This document shows positions 24,101 through 35,400 of a stretch of 64,000 bases of DNA, piece after piece. How positions within the stretch are numbered: the first letter of the stretch is position 1; the number at the start of each line of letters is the position of its first letter. Below the pieces are notes generated by a model. That model was given only the letters and a program-made list of their open reading frames with translations, was not told where the DNA came from and made no database searches. Source of the DNA: Polydactylus sextarius (Eukaryota > Chordata > Actinopteri > Polynemidae); the NCBI GenBank assembly GCA_016801845.1, contig CM028918.1, forward strand, positions 21,316,001 through 21,380,000, in the 5' to 3' direction. Made by a program: the position numbers and the translations under genes.

Positions 24101-25080
24101 AGGATTTGGTTGTGGTTCTTGTCATGTGACCCAGCAGTCACTGTGCTAGGCCAGGCTCAGTGGCACTCAGCAGCATTTACCTCCACCCTGACTTTAGGGT
24201 CTCCACTCTGCAGACTCCAGTGGTAGTCTGTGATGTGGGCATCACCTAATGCCAGGCTCTCAGTACCATTCAGGATCACTATCCTATTGGGCTGAACGAT
24301 GACATCACGACCTGCGTTGGCAATGGGCTGACCTGCAGACAGAGTGATGTGACAGAGATAATATTGAGTTTTGAATGGCATCTGTTTCACAACGGGGAAT
24401 TGTCTTCATGATAACTGAGCATCATCCTCATGAGGAGTAACAGAAAAACAGAAACACACAAAGATTCTGCCTGAAACTCTACAGTGTATTATTGTGAAAG
24501 GACACATCCATTATAAGTGAAGAAAGTTTCTGTCTGTGGGTTCATCATCATATTCCTTGTCATCAACAGCACTGAGCATCAAACCCAACAAACACATCAC
24601 CCTACACATTACCCCTGTGTGAATTAGGACATCAGACTCACCTGGTCGTTGCGGTCCCTGCAGATGTTTCTGAAACACGGACTCTCTCACGTAGCTGCGG
24701 TAACCGGCCTGGTTCACAAACCGGCACACAAACTGGTTCCTGCGGACGCAGCTTAACAGAATGCACGTCCACTGGTCCTGTTCTGCAGCTCCGGTGCCGC
24801 GCGGCTCCACCAGCGCCAAGTCGCAACGCGGGTCATCACAGCAGGCGCTCTCACAGGCCTCGGTCGTGCGCACATGCGTGGTTTTGAGGACAGCCGCTCC
24901 CTCCTTCACCGCGTCCTCCACGTCAAGCACGAAGCCACCCGGGCCCGCGCGGAAAGATGCGCTGCAGTCCGCGTCCTCCGCCGCTCCACAGACCTGCGGT
25001 CGCGGCAGGAAGAAGATGAGGAGGATGAGGGGCAAAGGAAGGCAGACAGAGAGAGAGGAGGAAGAGCGGGACGGAGGCAT
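21118..25080 (-). CDS. spint1: Kunitz-type protease inhibitor 1 (HAI-1)
   Basis: A type I membrane inhibitor of HGF activator, matriptase and related serine proteases on epithelia. The exons are 25080-24642, 24332-24181, 23993-23852, 23022-22852, 22299-22267, 22164-22036, 21947-21897, 21819-21649, 21495-21430 and 21299-21118. All are GT-AG and in phase, and encode 511 residues, close to the 513 of the human short form. Order: signal peptide (1-32, LPLILLIFFLP), MANSC domain with its cysteines (about 36-120), PKD-like domain (147-244), Kunitz 1 (C247-C297, reactive Arg257 in DGPCRAAF), LDLa (313-355, ECDGVTQCRDGSDEDHC), Kunitz 2 (C375 on, reactive Arg385 in TGPCRASH), membrane helix (453-476) and a short tail after KRRR. 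This domain order is diagnostic. Teleosts have a and b copies; which this is was not decided. Confidence 0.95.
22332..22808. mobile_element. MITE with GTTTCCACC termini in a spint1 intron
   Basis: GTGCGTTTCCACCGCTGG at the left and TTGGTGGAAACATAGC at the right share a perfect 9-bp inverted core. The interior has CA and ACAGAT simple repeats (22540-22592). This class of TTTCCAC-ended non-autonomous element is common in fish. It sits between the Kunitz 1 exon and the 33-nt linker exon. Confidence 0.5.
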
Positions 25081-25144
25081 TGTCAGGCAGCAGCTGTTTG
25101 TGTCTCAACCTGCTCAGGTGTCTCAGTGTGTCAGAACTGACACA

Positions 25145-25190
25145 CCACGCCCACACAGAGCCGCTCACAGTGGTGTCCCTCTGACGTCAG
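25145..25190 (-). promoter_or_regulatory. spint1: Proximal promoter elements of spint1
   Basis: TGACGTCA at 25182-25189 is a palindromic cAMP-response element, and CCACGCCC near 25145 is an SP/KLF-type box. They lie 65-110 bp upstream of the spint1 ATG. No TATA box was seen. The assignment rests on position only. Confidence 0.4.
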
Positions 25191-26370
25191 CCAGGTGTTG
25201 TGTCATCGATACAGAAAAGAGCAACAACAAGGGAATGAGTTCGGCCTGCAGGAAACGTTAAAGTCAACAGAAACACAGGTGCTGAACGACCTGTTGCGTG
25301 ACGCAATCCTTTCCACGATGAAAGCTGAGAAGGCAGTTGCAAGACATGGCTTTTTTTTGATTTGTACCAGGCATGCTACCTGTATCCAACCTCAGAAGCA
25401 GTATTACACATATTTTGCACTTAAAACTTCTATTTTGAAGACTGCTGTGGTTGTTGTGGATGGTTGGTTGTTCAAAAGTAACTGAATACATTTTTTAAAA
25501 TGGTATCTTTTGTTGAGTTTAATTATGTGAGAGATCCACTTAGGTCACTTAAGAGAGACCCCATAATTTTATTTTATATTTATGGTGTACATGTTTGTTT
25601 AACAGTTGAGTGTTTTCGTTAATATAATAATTATCGAATCGAATAATAATTGATGTTGTATCTCACCTGTTATGACTGAGTCTGAGACATACATGTAATG
25701 TTCAAATATGTTTAAAATGTGTTCCATGGTCTATGAGTTAAAAGCACTTAAATGCCAGGGGATGTGTACTATGTCTATTCCACCAGCAGAGGGCACATAC
25801 CCATTACGACTTAATAGTTTTAAACAGGACCTTTTCTTTTCTGTTGTTGTTACAGTAGTTTCCTGTAAAGACGTTCTTTTGAAAAAAGAGAGAAATAGAG
25901 GTCGACATTTTGTTTAGAAGAAGTTTTTTTTGTTTTTATATGTCAATAAATGAAAGGGACTAAGTTAAGTAGTCCTGTGGATGTTTATTGCAACAATTAC
26001 ACAACACTTACTGATCTTTTTGAATCCTGCACCTGACAAATAACCCAAAGTATGAAAAAACAAATACTACAACTGAACTAAAACTAAGCTAAAACTAGTC
26101 AGAAAACCTTCATTGCTCAAGGTTAACTCAATCCAGGATCCAAGATCCAAATCCAAGGATCAAAGCTCTTGGTACGAGCCAAATGCAGCTCATGTGTGCA
26201 TTTATGCAACGTGGAAATGAGGAGTGTGCTGAACAAGCCAGAGACTGTGATACAGATATCCAGCCTTGAGACAGCATGTCTGTAGTGTCTGTAGTGTAAG
26301 TTATAAGAGCAAAAAGAACACATTGGTTACAGGAAGTAATGTTTCTACTGCTTCCTCAGTGCGCCTTAAA
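25191..26370. other. Intergenic DNA upstream of spint1
   Basis: Apart from short AT-rich runs I see no exon, RNA gene or element with recognisable ends here. Short open frames lack family similarity. Confidence 0.4.
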
Positions 26371-26499
26371 GCTGAAATGGAGAGAGCCACATTGCTTGCA
26401 CAGGCTACAGCTCAAGAGAACCATTTGATCTGCAAACTTCTATAGCTGCTTCTGATGCTAAAGTCTTGGAAAGTTTTGTGTCTGGGTCAGTGAAATTCC

Positions 26500-28790
26500 C
26501 TGCTCTAATGCGTTTCACCTGAGTTTTGTTATCCTCCTCTCCTTTTGTATATAAGCTCCCCTCCCTTTCAACCCTTGCCTCCATTAAATGACTCTAAGGA
26601 TTCACAAGCCTGATCCCTGATTCTATTATTGTGTCCTCTTGGTCCATGCATTACATTTTGAAAATGAATGTTCATCACAAGTGAGCCCTGAAAATGGACA
26701 TGGTAAATCCATGCCTCTTTGACCTCGGACTGCAAGGTCACAGCAGTCCAGAGCTGATTTTGTACCAAATGAAAATGCAGTTGAAACACTTTGCAGTGTT
26801 ACGACATGTCAGAATAATATAACTGAGTTGATGGTGAAGCAACAGAAAATGATGACTGCCACCTGGATATCCCTACCTTCAGTGGTGATCCTCTGGACTA
26901 CAACACATTCGTCAGAGCCTTTGAGCATGGTGTAGAGCAGTTCATCTGTGGACAACCTAAAGAACTGACAAAGAGTTGCCTTCACATGAGCCCAGAGGCA
27001 GGCTACCACAAGACTAAGCAGCTGCTTAAAGAGCATTTTGGAAACAATTACAAAATTTTTGCAGCTTACATGAACAAAGTTTTGAGCTAGACACCTATCA
27101 AGCCAGAGGATGCATATGCTTTAAACACATTTTCACTTTTTCTAACAGCTTGCTGTAACACCATTGCTGAAGTGAGTTACATGGAGGAGCTTGATAATGT
27201 TGCAAACTTGAAAGCCATTGTAACAAAGCTTCCTTAAAAGTTACGTGAAAGGTGGAGAAGTGTTGCGTGTAGCATGCAGGAACAGTGTGATCAAAGAGTC
27301 AAGTTTAAAGATCTGGCAGAGTTTATTAATAAACAAGCTAGAATTGCACTTCACCCACGTCTTTGGTGACGTAATAGATAGCACAACAGCTAAAGCAGTC
27401 ACGATCAAACAGAGCAATAACAAAGAAGAAAAGAAAAGTGCAATCAGGGAGTCATTCACCACAAGTGCTATACAGTTGGACAATCAGGTGAAAGACACAA
27501 AGTCAGCCAAGCACACGCCACCTGTGAAGACAGCAACATAGACATGTCTCTTCTGTGATGGCAAGCACACCATAGAGTCATGTAGTAAGCTTAAAGATTA
27601 AATCACACAATAAAAAGCTGAATTTCTTGAAAGACAAAGGACTGTGTTTTAGCTGTCTGAAACAAGGACACATGAGCAAATTCTGTAAAGGAAAGGTGAC
27701 GCGTCAGGTGTGTTCACTAACTCATCTGACGCTACTGCACATTAAGAAAAGAAGCACAACTGCTGAAACAGAGAAAAAGACTAAGAACAGTGAAAGTCAA
27801 ACAACTGACAGTGCTTTGTTGCTGCAGAGTCTGAGGATTGTGAGCTGACTGGGGTCAGGGAAGACGACTACACACTGGCGATAGTTCCTATCAAGGTCAA
27901 AGCCAAGAAGGGAAAACATCCCAAAGTCTGAACTGGCAACAGAAATGAAAATACTGGATCTGGATTATGATGAACTTCCATTAGAAAGAGGTCTTGGTCT
28001 GAACTGGTGTGCTAAGTCAGACACTTTGAGATTTAACATAGCCATCAGAGATCGCCCATTAACAAGAAGAGGACTTTGTTCCGTCATCGGGTGAAGAAGC
28101 GTTGGTCTGACTGGTTAGCCAGTCTTCCTGCTCTGCAACACTTTTTAGTTGCAAGATGTCTCAAGCCAGAAGAATTTGGAAACTGTGCCTTTGTGCAGTT
28201 ACATCACTATGTGGATGCAAGTGAGGATGCACATGGATCAGACAGTTATCTTCTCCTACACAACACAGGCAATGAGACAAACTGCACATTTATGATGGAC
28301 AAGTCCAGAGTCACACCTCTCAGATCTCCTACCATACCATGTATGGAATTGACTGCTGCTAAGCAGTAGCTGTTAAGATAGATGGTGTTTTGAAAAGAGA
28401 GTTACAACTGGATCTTGCAGAATCAATTTTTTTTGGACCGACAGTATGAACCACAGAATGAGACCACGCATTTTCGCACATTTGTGGCAAACAGAGTTTC
28501 AGCTATTCTGAAAGGCTCTGATGCAGAACAGTAGAGACACGTTAGCAAAGACAAGAATCCAGCTGACTGCGCCTCTAGAAGGTGTGGATGAGTTCTTGAA
28601 GAACATGGTGTGGGTGTCTGGGCCAGATTTTCTTCACAGTCCAGTAGAGTATTGGCCCAAGACTCCAATTAGTTGTACTGAAATCACCTCAGATGACCCT
28701 GAGATCAAAGGAGTGACAGTAAACAGAATAAAGTGGGAAGAAATTAGCAAAAGCCCAAGCAAAAGGCCTGTTTGGAGCCACAACTCAAAA
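26500..28790 (+). mobile_element. Degraded BEL/Pao-type LTR retroelement
   Basis: Old, broken remains in several frames. An LTR-like stretch with a TATATAAG box is at 26547-26554. A gag-like part follows (26870-27250). A zinc knuckle of the form CFSCLKQGHMSKFC lies at about 27645, with the start of the protease region near 27890. Sequence then passes directly to the linker after the reverse transcriptase (GLGLNWCAKSD-type block, 27990) and to the later pol part (28076-28370, HHYVDASEDAHGSDSYLLLH). Stops, frameshifts and deletions, including loss of the reverse transcriptase core, leave it non-functional. Confidence 0.7.
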
Positions 28791-29284
28791 AATTTAAGAA
28801 ACTTAATTAGTTTTTTTTTTTGTTAATTAAACAACTTTTTTTTTTTGCTGCTACAATTGTCAAATGAGTAGCTGTGGATTTTTTATTGGAGGATCTGGAG
28901 GATATTTTGGATTATGAAGTGAAAACTAAGGAAACGCTGGCTGAAAGAGCCAGCGCTTTGAGTCACACAAAGAAAATCTTTTGAAAAGGTATGTACTTCT
29001 AAAACAGACATTTTTGGAAAGTTTTTCGTTTGGAGGTAATATTTGGATAATCTATAAATGACATTTGTTGAAAATTTTAGAAATGATGCAATAAAGCTTA
29101 TGAGGTACAAGAACAGCAGAATCGCAGGGTGAGAATTTTGGATCATTTGGCAGTAATTTTGCCATAGCTATTTCCCAAAAGCAAACAAGACCTGAAACTT
29201 TTTTTCCCCTCTGTAGTTCAAAACACCCAGTCTTTGGACCCGTGCAAAGACTTCCCTAAGTAAACACACAGAGATAAGCTCAGC

Positions 29285-29650
29285 TTTTTAAGGACCAATG
29301 CCATATGCTTTGGATGTCTATCTGTCAGCCACATTAGCAGAGACTGTAAAATGCACCTCATCTGTAAAGTGTGCAAGCAAGCTCACCCAAGTGCTTTACA
29401 TATACAGGCCAAAGACAGTACAGGCAAAGATACAGAAAGACCTTCTGGTGCTCCAAACAGCACGTCAGCAGGGTTATGTGGTCATATAGGGGCCAGAGAC
29501 CAACAAAGTGTGCTGTCCATTGTCCCAGTTAAGGTTAAGGCAGCAAAGGGCAGCCAAGTCTTGCAAGTGTATGCTCTCCTGGATCCGGGTTCCTCTGCCA
29601 CCTTCTGCTCTGAGGAGCTTATATCCCAACTCAAACTGAAAAGTAAAAGA
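29285..29650 (+). mobile_element. Second BEL/Pao fragment: zinc knuckle and aspartic protease
   Basis: A broken segment with a CHISRDCKM-like knuckle and the retropepsin-like motif YALLDPGSSATFC, which places it in the BEL/Pao group. It is not collinear with the copy at 26500-28790, so it is a separate insertion. It stops where the inverted LINE begins. Confidence 0.65.
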
Positions 29651-30680
29651 AGTTACATATTCTTCTTCGTACCATGTTCGTCAGACAGGTTATTACCCTT
29701 AGCTGGTCTCACTGTGAGTAGCTCTGTTTTGTCAGTATTTAACAGTAGGAAATTCTTCAATATCCATTTCTTAATCTCAGACAGACATGCTTACAGCTGA
29801 AGAAGGTTAGAAAGGTCATTTTTTATAACGAGAACATACAATTATGTATCATCGCAGTAAAATGAAAACTTACACTAAATTTGTTAATTATGGTGCCTAG
29901 TGGTAATATATAGATGGAAAAAAGCATAGGGCTAAGGACTGACCCCTGGGGTACACCAATTTTTACATTGCACTGTTCAGAGCTGGTGTTGTTAAAAATT
30001 ATACATTGAGTTCTGTTTGATAAATAAGAATAAAACCAGAAAAAGACTAACCTTTTCATTCCAATGAGTTTCTCATGTTGGGTAAACACTCAGCTATTAA
30101 AAGCTTTGGATTTTTGTTGATGCAACGATAATTATATGTAACATGGCAGTGATCCTTGTAAGGCATATGGATATGGACAATGAAGGAGATGCATGCATGA
30201 TCTGAGACTGGGACATGTTCTACTGATAGGACATTTGCATCAGTCCCCTTTGTGAGAATAAGCTCCAGTGTGTTACCATGGATGTCAGTAGGGACTTTCA
30301 CATGCTGGGTAAAATCAAGAAAGGTCATCAGATCGATAAAATCCATGGCTCTATGGTCAGAGGAAATTCATGTGAAAATTAAAATCCCCTAATAGCAGTA
30401 TCCTGTCATATTTTACCACTGCTATGAAGACAAAATCTGAGAACTCTAAAATAAAATAAATAAATAAAATAAAAATAAGTTGGATTTGGTGGAGATCTAT
30501 AGATAGATAAAACAAGACTTGCTGGCTTGCTCTAATGACCATGGCTAAGTATTCAAATGTTCTGAAGTATAGTTCAGTGTAGTTAAAAATGTCAGAAAAG
30601 ATCATCGTCACACCACCACCTCTTTTCCCTTCTCCTGGAGTGAACTGCTCACGAGAGGGCTGATTCACTCACCCTGCCCC
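29650..30680 (-). mobile_element. L2-like LINE remnant, inverted
   Basis: On the minus strand an endonuclease piece (GDFNFHMN, DFTQHVKVPTDIHGNTLEL) is followed by a reverse-transcriptase piece (IGVPQGSVLSPMLFSIYILP). Central motifs between them are deleted and the frames are broken. It lies head to head against the BEL/Pao fragment. Confidence 0.7.
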
Positions 30681-31073
30681 AAAGCATGTGAGTGGAGCTG
30701 AATGGCGAGAATTTCTACTCCTCGCTCATGTGGGTGTCACTCCTTCAGACCGCACCAGACCGCTCCCGTCAATACCACTCCCTGCTCACCAACAATTTCA
30801 TCCCGCTCCAGTGAAATAGCTCTGTGCTCACTCAAATTGTTTGAAGTTGATAACAGATTTGTTTCATTTCAGTAATATTGTACTTGTTACATTTCTCAGT
30901 AACACACGTTACAACACACTTTTGACAAAAGTAAAATTTCTACAATCAAGGTTTTTTAATTGCTGTGTTTGTACAATCATAGACAACTTTGAAAACAGTT
31001 CACACATGTTTTAGTGCTTTAGTAAGCTGCACCATGAGTCGATACATTTAGCATGATGCTAGCTCAAAACAGC

Positions 31074-31525
31074 TAGGGGATGCATTTTTTTTTCAAAATG
31101 GTGGGGTTGGGGTAATTTGCACCAAAGGGCCTGGGGTATTGTTAAAACTTTAAACAGATATTTAATAAGTAATTTTGTATTGGATTTGTCTTTGCTTTTA
31201 TAAAGCATTTCATCTGTGAGATTAAAATTATCTAATCTACTTTTTATCTGTTTTACAATTATCAATGGCACAATTCACCCCAGTGTATTCTCTCTAATGG
31301 TACAATTCACCTTGCACCGGGGGCAAGTTGTGCCACAAAACAACTTTTTTTCCCCCCAAAGCTATATATCTCAAATTGTTTATTTAAGATCCAAAGTGTT
31401 TGTTCCCAGTAATGCACAGCATCCTAAAATATGTGTACATGTTTTAGTTAGAGGCATTACTGTAATCCCCTTGCTTTAAAGGCACTTTAAGTAAAAATTG
31501 GCACTACTTACCCCACTCTCCCCTA
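31074..31525. mobile_element. Possible MITE with TAGGGGA ends
   Basis: TAGGGGA at 31074 and TCCCCTA at 31519-31525 are inverted, and the interior has mirror-like stretches around GGGGCAAGTTGTGCC and GGGGTAATTTGCACC. It resembles fish elements beginning TAGGGGAGAGTGGGG. No target duplication was confirmed. Confidence 0.35.
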
Positions 31526-32117
31526 ATCTATAACATATCACATTTAAGAAGTAACTTGCCCAACACTGCAGAGGAACATCTTACTGATGCTGCACAGAAG
31601 GGAGCAGGGGCAAAACTAACAACAGAACTGCTGAGACACACACACACACACACACAGAGTGCATAGAAAGAGTTGTGAGAACACAGGACTACACAGTCAA
31701 TTATTTCAACACAGTGAGAGAAATGCTAAAATGTAATGACTTGATACTGAGCAACAACTGCCTGTTACTGTTACCAGTGATAGGAAGTGATGCAATTCAT
31801 TTACCACAGCCTGTGGAGGACTTTATAATATAAACTATTCAATTACTTTCAAGAAATAAACGAATCAAACTAACAAACCTTTACATTCCCTGACATGTGA
31901 TACATTTTACAGTTACTAAAATCATTTAAATGTAGTTTCGGCTGCAAAGCTTAATTAACACGAACTGAATCAATTAATAAGCAATCGGTGTGCGTCAGTG
32001 TATGCATATGTGATTCAACTGTACAACACTGCCAGTGTGCAGTTCACACTTCCATCCCGTGGGTACGCTAACGCAGCGTCAGAACGGAAATGTCGCATAA
32101 CGTGTCTTCATCAATCG

Positions 32118-32187
32118 GTCCAATCAGCGCCGCCGCAGGAAGTTTGAACTCTGGTTTGAAAGTTCGGCATCTCTCGTTAAGTTTAAG
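32118..32187 (+). promoter_or_regulatory. bub1b: Cell-cycle type promoter and short non-coding exon 1 of the bub1b-like gene
   Basis: A CCAAT box (32120-32124) is followed by two TTTGAA elements (32143-32148 and 32155-32160), the CHR motif bound by DREAM/B-MYB complexes in G2/M genes, with GC-rich sequence between. A donor, TTTAAG|GTAAGAG, follows 32187, so a short non-coding exon ends there. The acceptor of exon 2 is near 32448. No TATA box was seen. CCAAT plus CHR fits a mitotic gene. Confidence 0.6.
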
Positions 32188-32456
32188 GTAAGAGCCATTT
32201 TTCACCTCCTATCTAAATAACCTAACGACATCGTGTCTAGCTTAATCAGACTACGATTGAAAACGGAAGGTTTAACGATAAGATGCGTCACGGTAACGGT
32301 TTGTTCCGAATAAAAAGCCATTCAGTTACCGCCCCGAGTTCAACCGTATTAAGCAACAAAACCATCTGTGTGAGAGTGAGCGAGACCGTCACAGACTGAA
32401 CGCTGAGTGGTTCACAATAAGGAGCTGCGGTTGTTCTGTCACATCCAGGTGCAGCC

Positions 32457-35400
32457 ATGGCAGAAGGCCCGGAGCCACAGGTGGAAGCGACGGTGTTTAG
32501 GTGAGTTCTAGATGCCTTCATGGTACAAATCTCCAAAGGCCGCTCACTCACTGACCAGAACATTATTCATCACCTCACATTTGTGTTGTTGTAGGGAGCT
32601 AAGTCACACCTCTTTCCGGTTGACTCACTGGGTCCTTAGATAAAATAAATAAATAAATAATAAAAACAGAGAGATAAAAATTATTTTCTGATCCACTTTG
32701 ACTTCTACCCTGAATCACACATATGCTGTATCTTAAATTAAATCATAACTATTAGTGTGAGTCAAGACTATGTTTGTTATGTATTTGTTGATATGCTTCT
32801 GAAAATACGTAACTGGTTAGACTACAAACCAAATATGCATGACAGTAATATGCGATGCATGTTCTACTGTCTCCTAGTTATTAGTTTGATGGTGAAGTAA
32901 ATTTTGCAAGACAAGCATTTTAGTCCTCTATAAGGATGTAGTCTCACACTAAACCTAAAGTCATAAAACAGTGTCAAAAATTATCTTTAAAATTCACAAA
33001 CATCATGTGAAAACCATGGCACATTTCAAACGGGACCAGAAAATCATTTTTACCTTTCCATTGACTGTTGCTCAGAATTTTAACGAGCATAGAACCCATG
33101 GACCAGAAGTAGATAGATGTGACTTAGGCTCCCTGTTGACTGTAGGTGTGCAAGTTATGGTGGAGAGGCGGGGCTTATGGAGGAGAGTGGGGCCAGGCAA
33201 GTCAGTGAGTACTGCAGAGAGCTGCTAACGAGAGGATGTGAGGAGCTGAGCCTGGAAGAGCTGCGTGCTGAGCGCTACTACCTGCAAAGACAGCAACACA
33301 TGGAAGGTGTGTTCACTGACCTGCACTGTTAGGCCTTCACTGACCTGCACTGTTAGGCCTTCACTGACCTGCACTGTGAGGCCTTTACTGATCTCAGCTT
33401 GTGATGTGTCACTTGCAGAAAAGATGAAGCGACTGATGGAGGTGAAGCAGCAGCTGAGTCACGAGCTGGAGCAGAAGACAAGACTGTTACAGCTCAGGAC
33501 ATCACAGCAGGTATGATTTAAAAACAACAGAACTTTCCAAAAATAAACAAACAAAAAAAAAAAAATAACACACAGCAACATAACACGCCAACATAACCTG
33601 CTGTTTGTGGGTCTAGATTTATAAGTCTATTCAGATTAATATTCTGACTGCAGTGCCCAGTACAGGTGCTCCATGAGGACTCTCCCTCCTCAGACTGTGT
33701 TAGACCTCCAGCTACCGCCTCCTTCCAGATCTATGACGATTCACAGTACGAGCCTGTGACCACTGCACGCCCTGCTAGGTAACGAACCTGTTCCACACTG
33801 ATGTCAATCTGCTGTAACTGAACTGATCACACTTTTGTCCTCAAACAGAAAATCTGAGCTGCTAGACGACGTCTTCCTGCGACCTGACGAGACAGGGCTG
33901 TGTCTGAAGATCCAGTGTCCATCAGCAGGTGAGTTCCAAATAGCTGGGGCTTCATTTATAAATGATGCATATGCATAAAAGAATACATACACCGCTGTCT
34001 ACACAAACTTTGGGGTTTATAAAAAGCAAACTTTCTGGTAAATAATAATGGTTCAGAGACAGAGTGCATTTCCTCTGCATCCTCTGTCTGTTTTTAATTT
34101 ACCGTCACAATTGTACAATTACTCATTCAGTGCTGCAGCGTATTTATGGTCTTACCTTTACTAGTAAATAAAGTTCAATCACCTTCTGGACAAAGATCTC
34201 AGATCTCATCTTGGTTATAAAATTCCTTCTTATCTTTTTTTATTTTATAAATCTCAATGTACAGTAGATTAGGACAGTTTTTCAGATCAGTAAGTCTTCT
34301 CTCCATTTGAACTAGAAATGTGCAAATTCAGCAACTTTTATAATAATTAAAAAAAAAAAAAAAAGGTGACACGCTGACACTCTGCAGTAGGGCTAGGTAC
34401 TGAACTTCGGTTCTTTTATGTCACCGACTGAAATGCTTCGGTTGTACCGAGTATCAAAATATGCCTCATCTCTCGGTGCCAAGTTACGGTAACCAGAGGT
34501 TAATCATGTGATCAAGACCTGAGGCCTGTACTACGAAGCAAGTTCAACTTACCCCGGATCTATTTCAGTTATCTGGCTTCACAAATCCTAACAATCACAG
34601 TGTGGCTAAGCGGTGCTACGAAGCTGGTTATCAACTCGATTAGTCAACCCAGGTTTTTCCAATCTATATGTGAGCGTGTTCACATTCGTTTGCAGCAGTT
34701 GTCCAATCGCAAACATGGAAACGAGCACTGGCAGACCGGGGTGCTTCACAGCTGAAGAGTAGACTATCATTTTACAAAAAATATGAGGAATACCGGCCGA
34801 TAATCCAAGCAAAAAAATTAATAAATTAATAATAAAATAAAAAATAAACACGGCAGCAGCTGCTAAATACCGAAAAGACAGCTGGAAAAAGATCACCGAT
34901 TGTGTCAAGGCGCAAGTTCACAGCCCCAAGGAGACGAGTAAATGTGACTGTAATTAAATTAAAATTAAATCAACAAACTGCTGAAATCTAGGCTGTTCTT
35001 AAGGTGAATAGGCTGATACAATTTTAACATTCGTGTTCACCTGCAACCATAGCGGCACAAAACAATAAAAACTAAATATAATAATATGATTCAAAGTAAA
35101 GTAGACGTACTTTCATATCTTATTTCATATCTTAAGTCCAAGTACAGTTTCATTGTGTCAATCAGTCTATGACTTAGGATGACAAGCACAGTTAATGAAG
35201 GTGGACGGGGGTGTGTCGTCAGACCCTGGCAGCTCCAAACAGGCTGCATTTGTACAATGTGTCATTAATAAAATACAGTTATTTAATATCCTAGATAATT
35301 ATTGTAGGAGTCAATAACACACTGCTACTGTCTGAGGGACAGTCAGCTCCACTGTGTCACTGACAATGTGCGGTTTGAGGAGATCACAGATATTTAAGTG

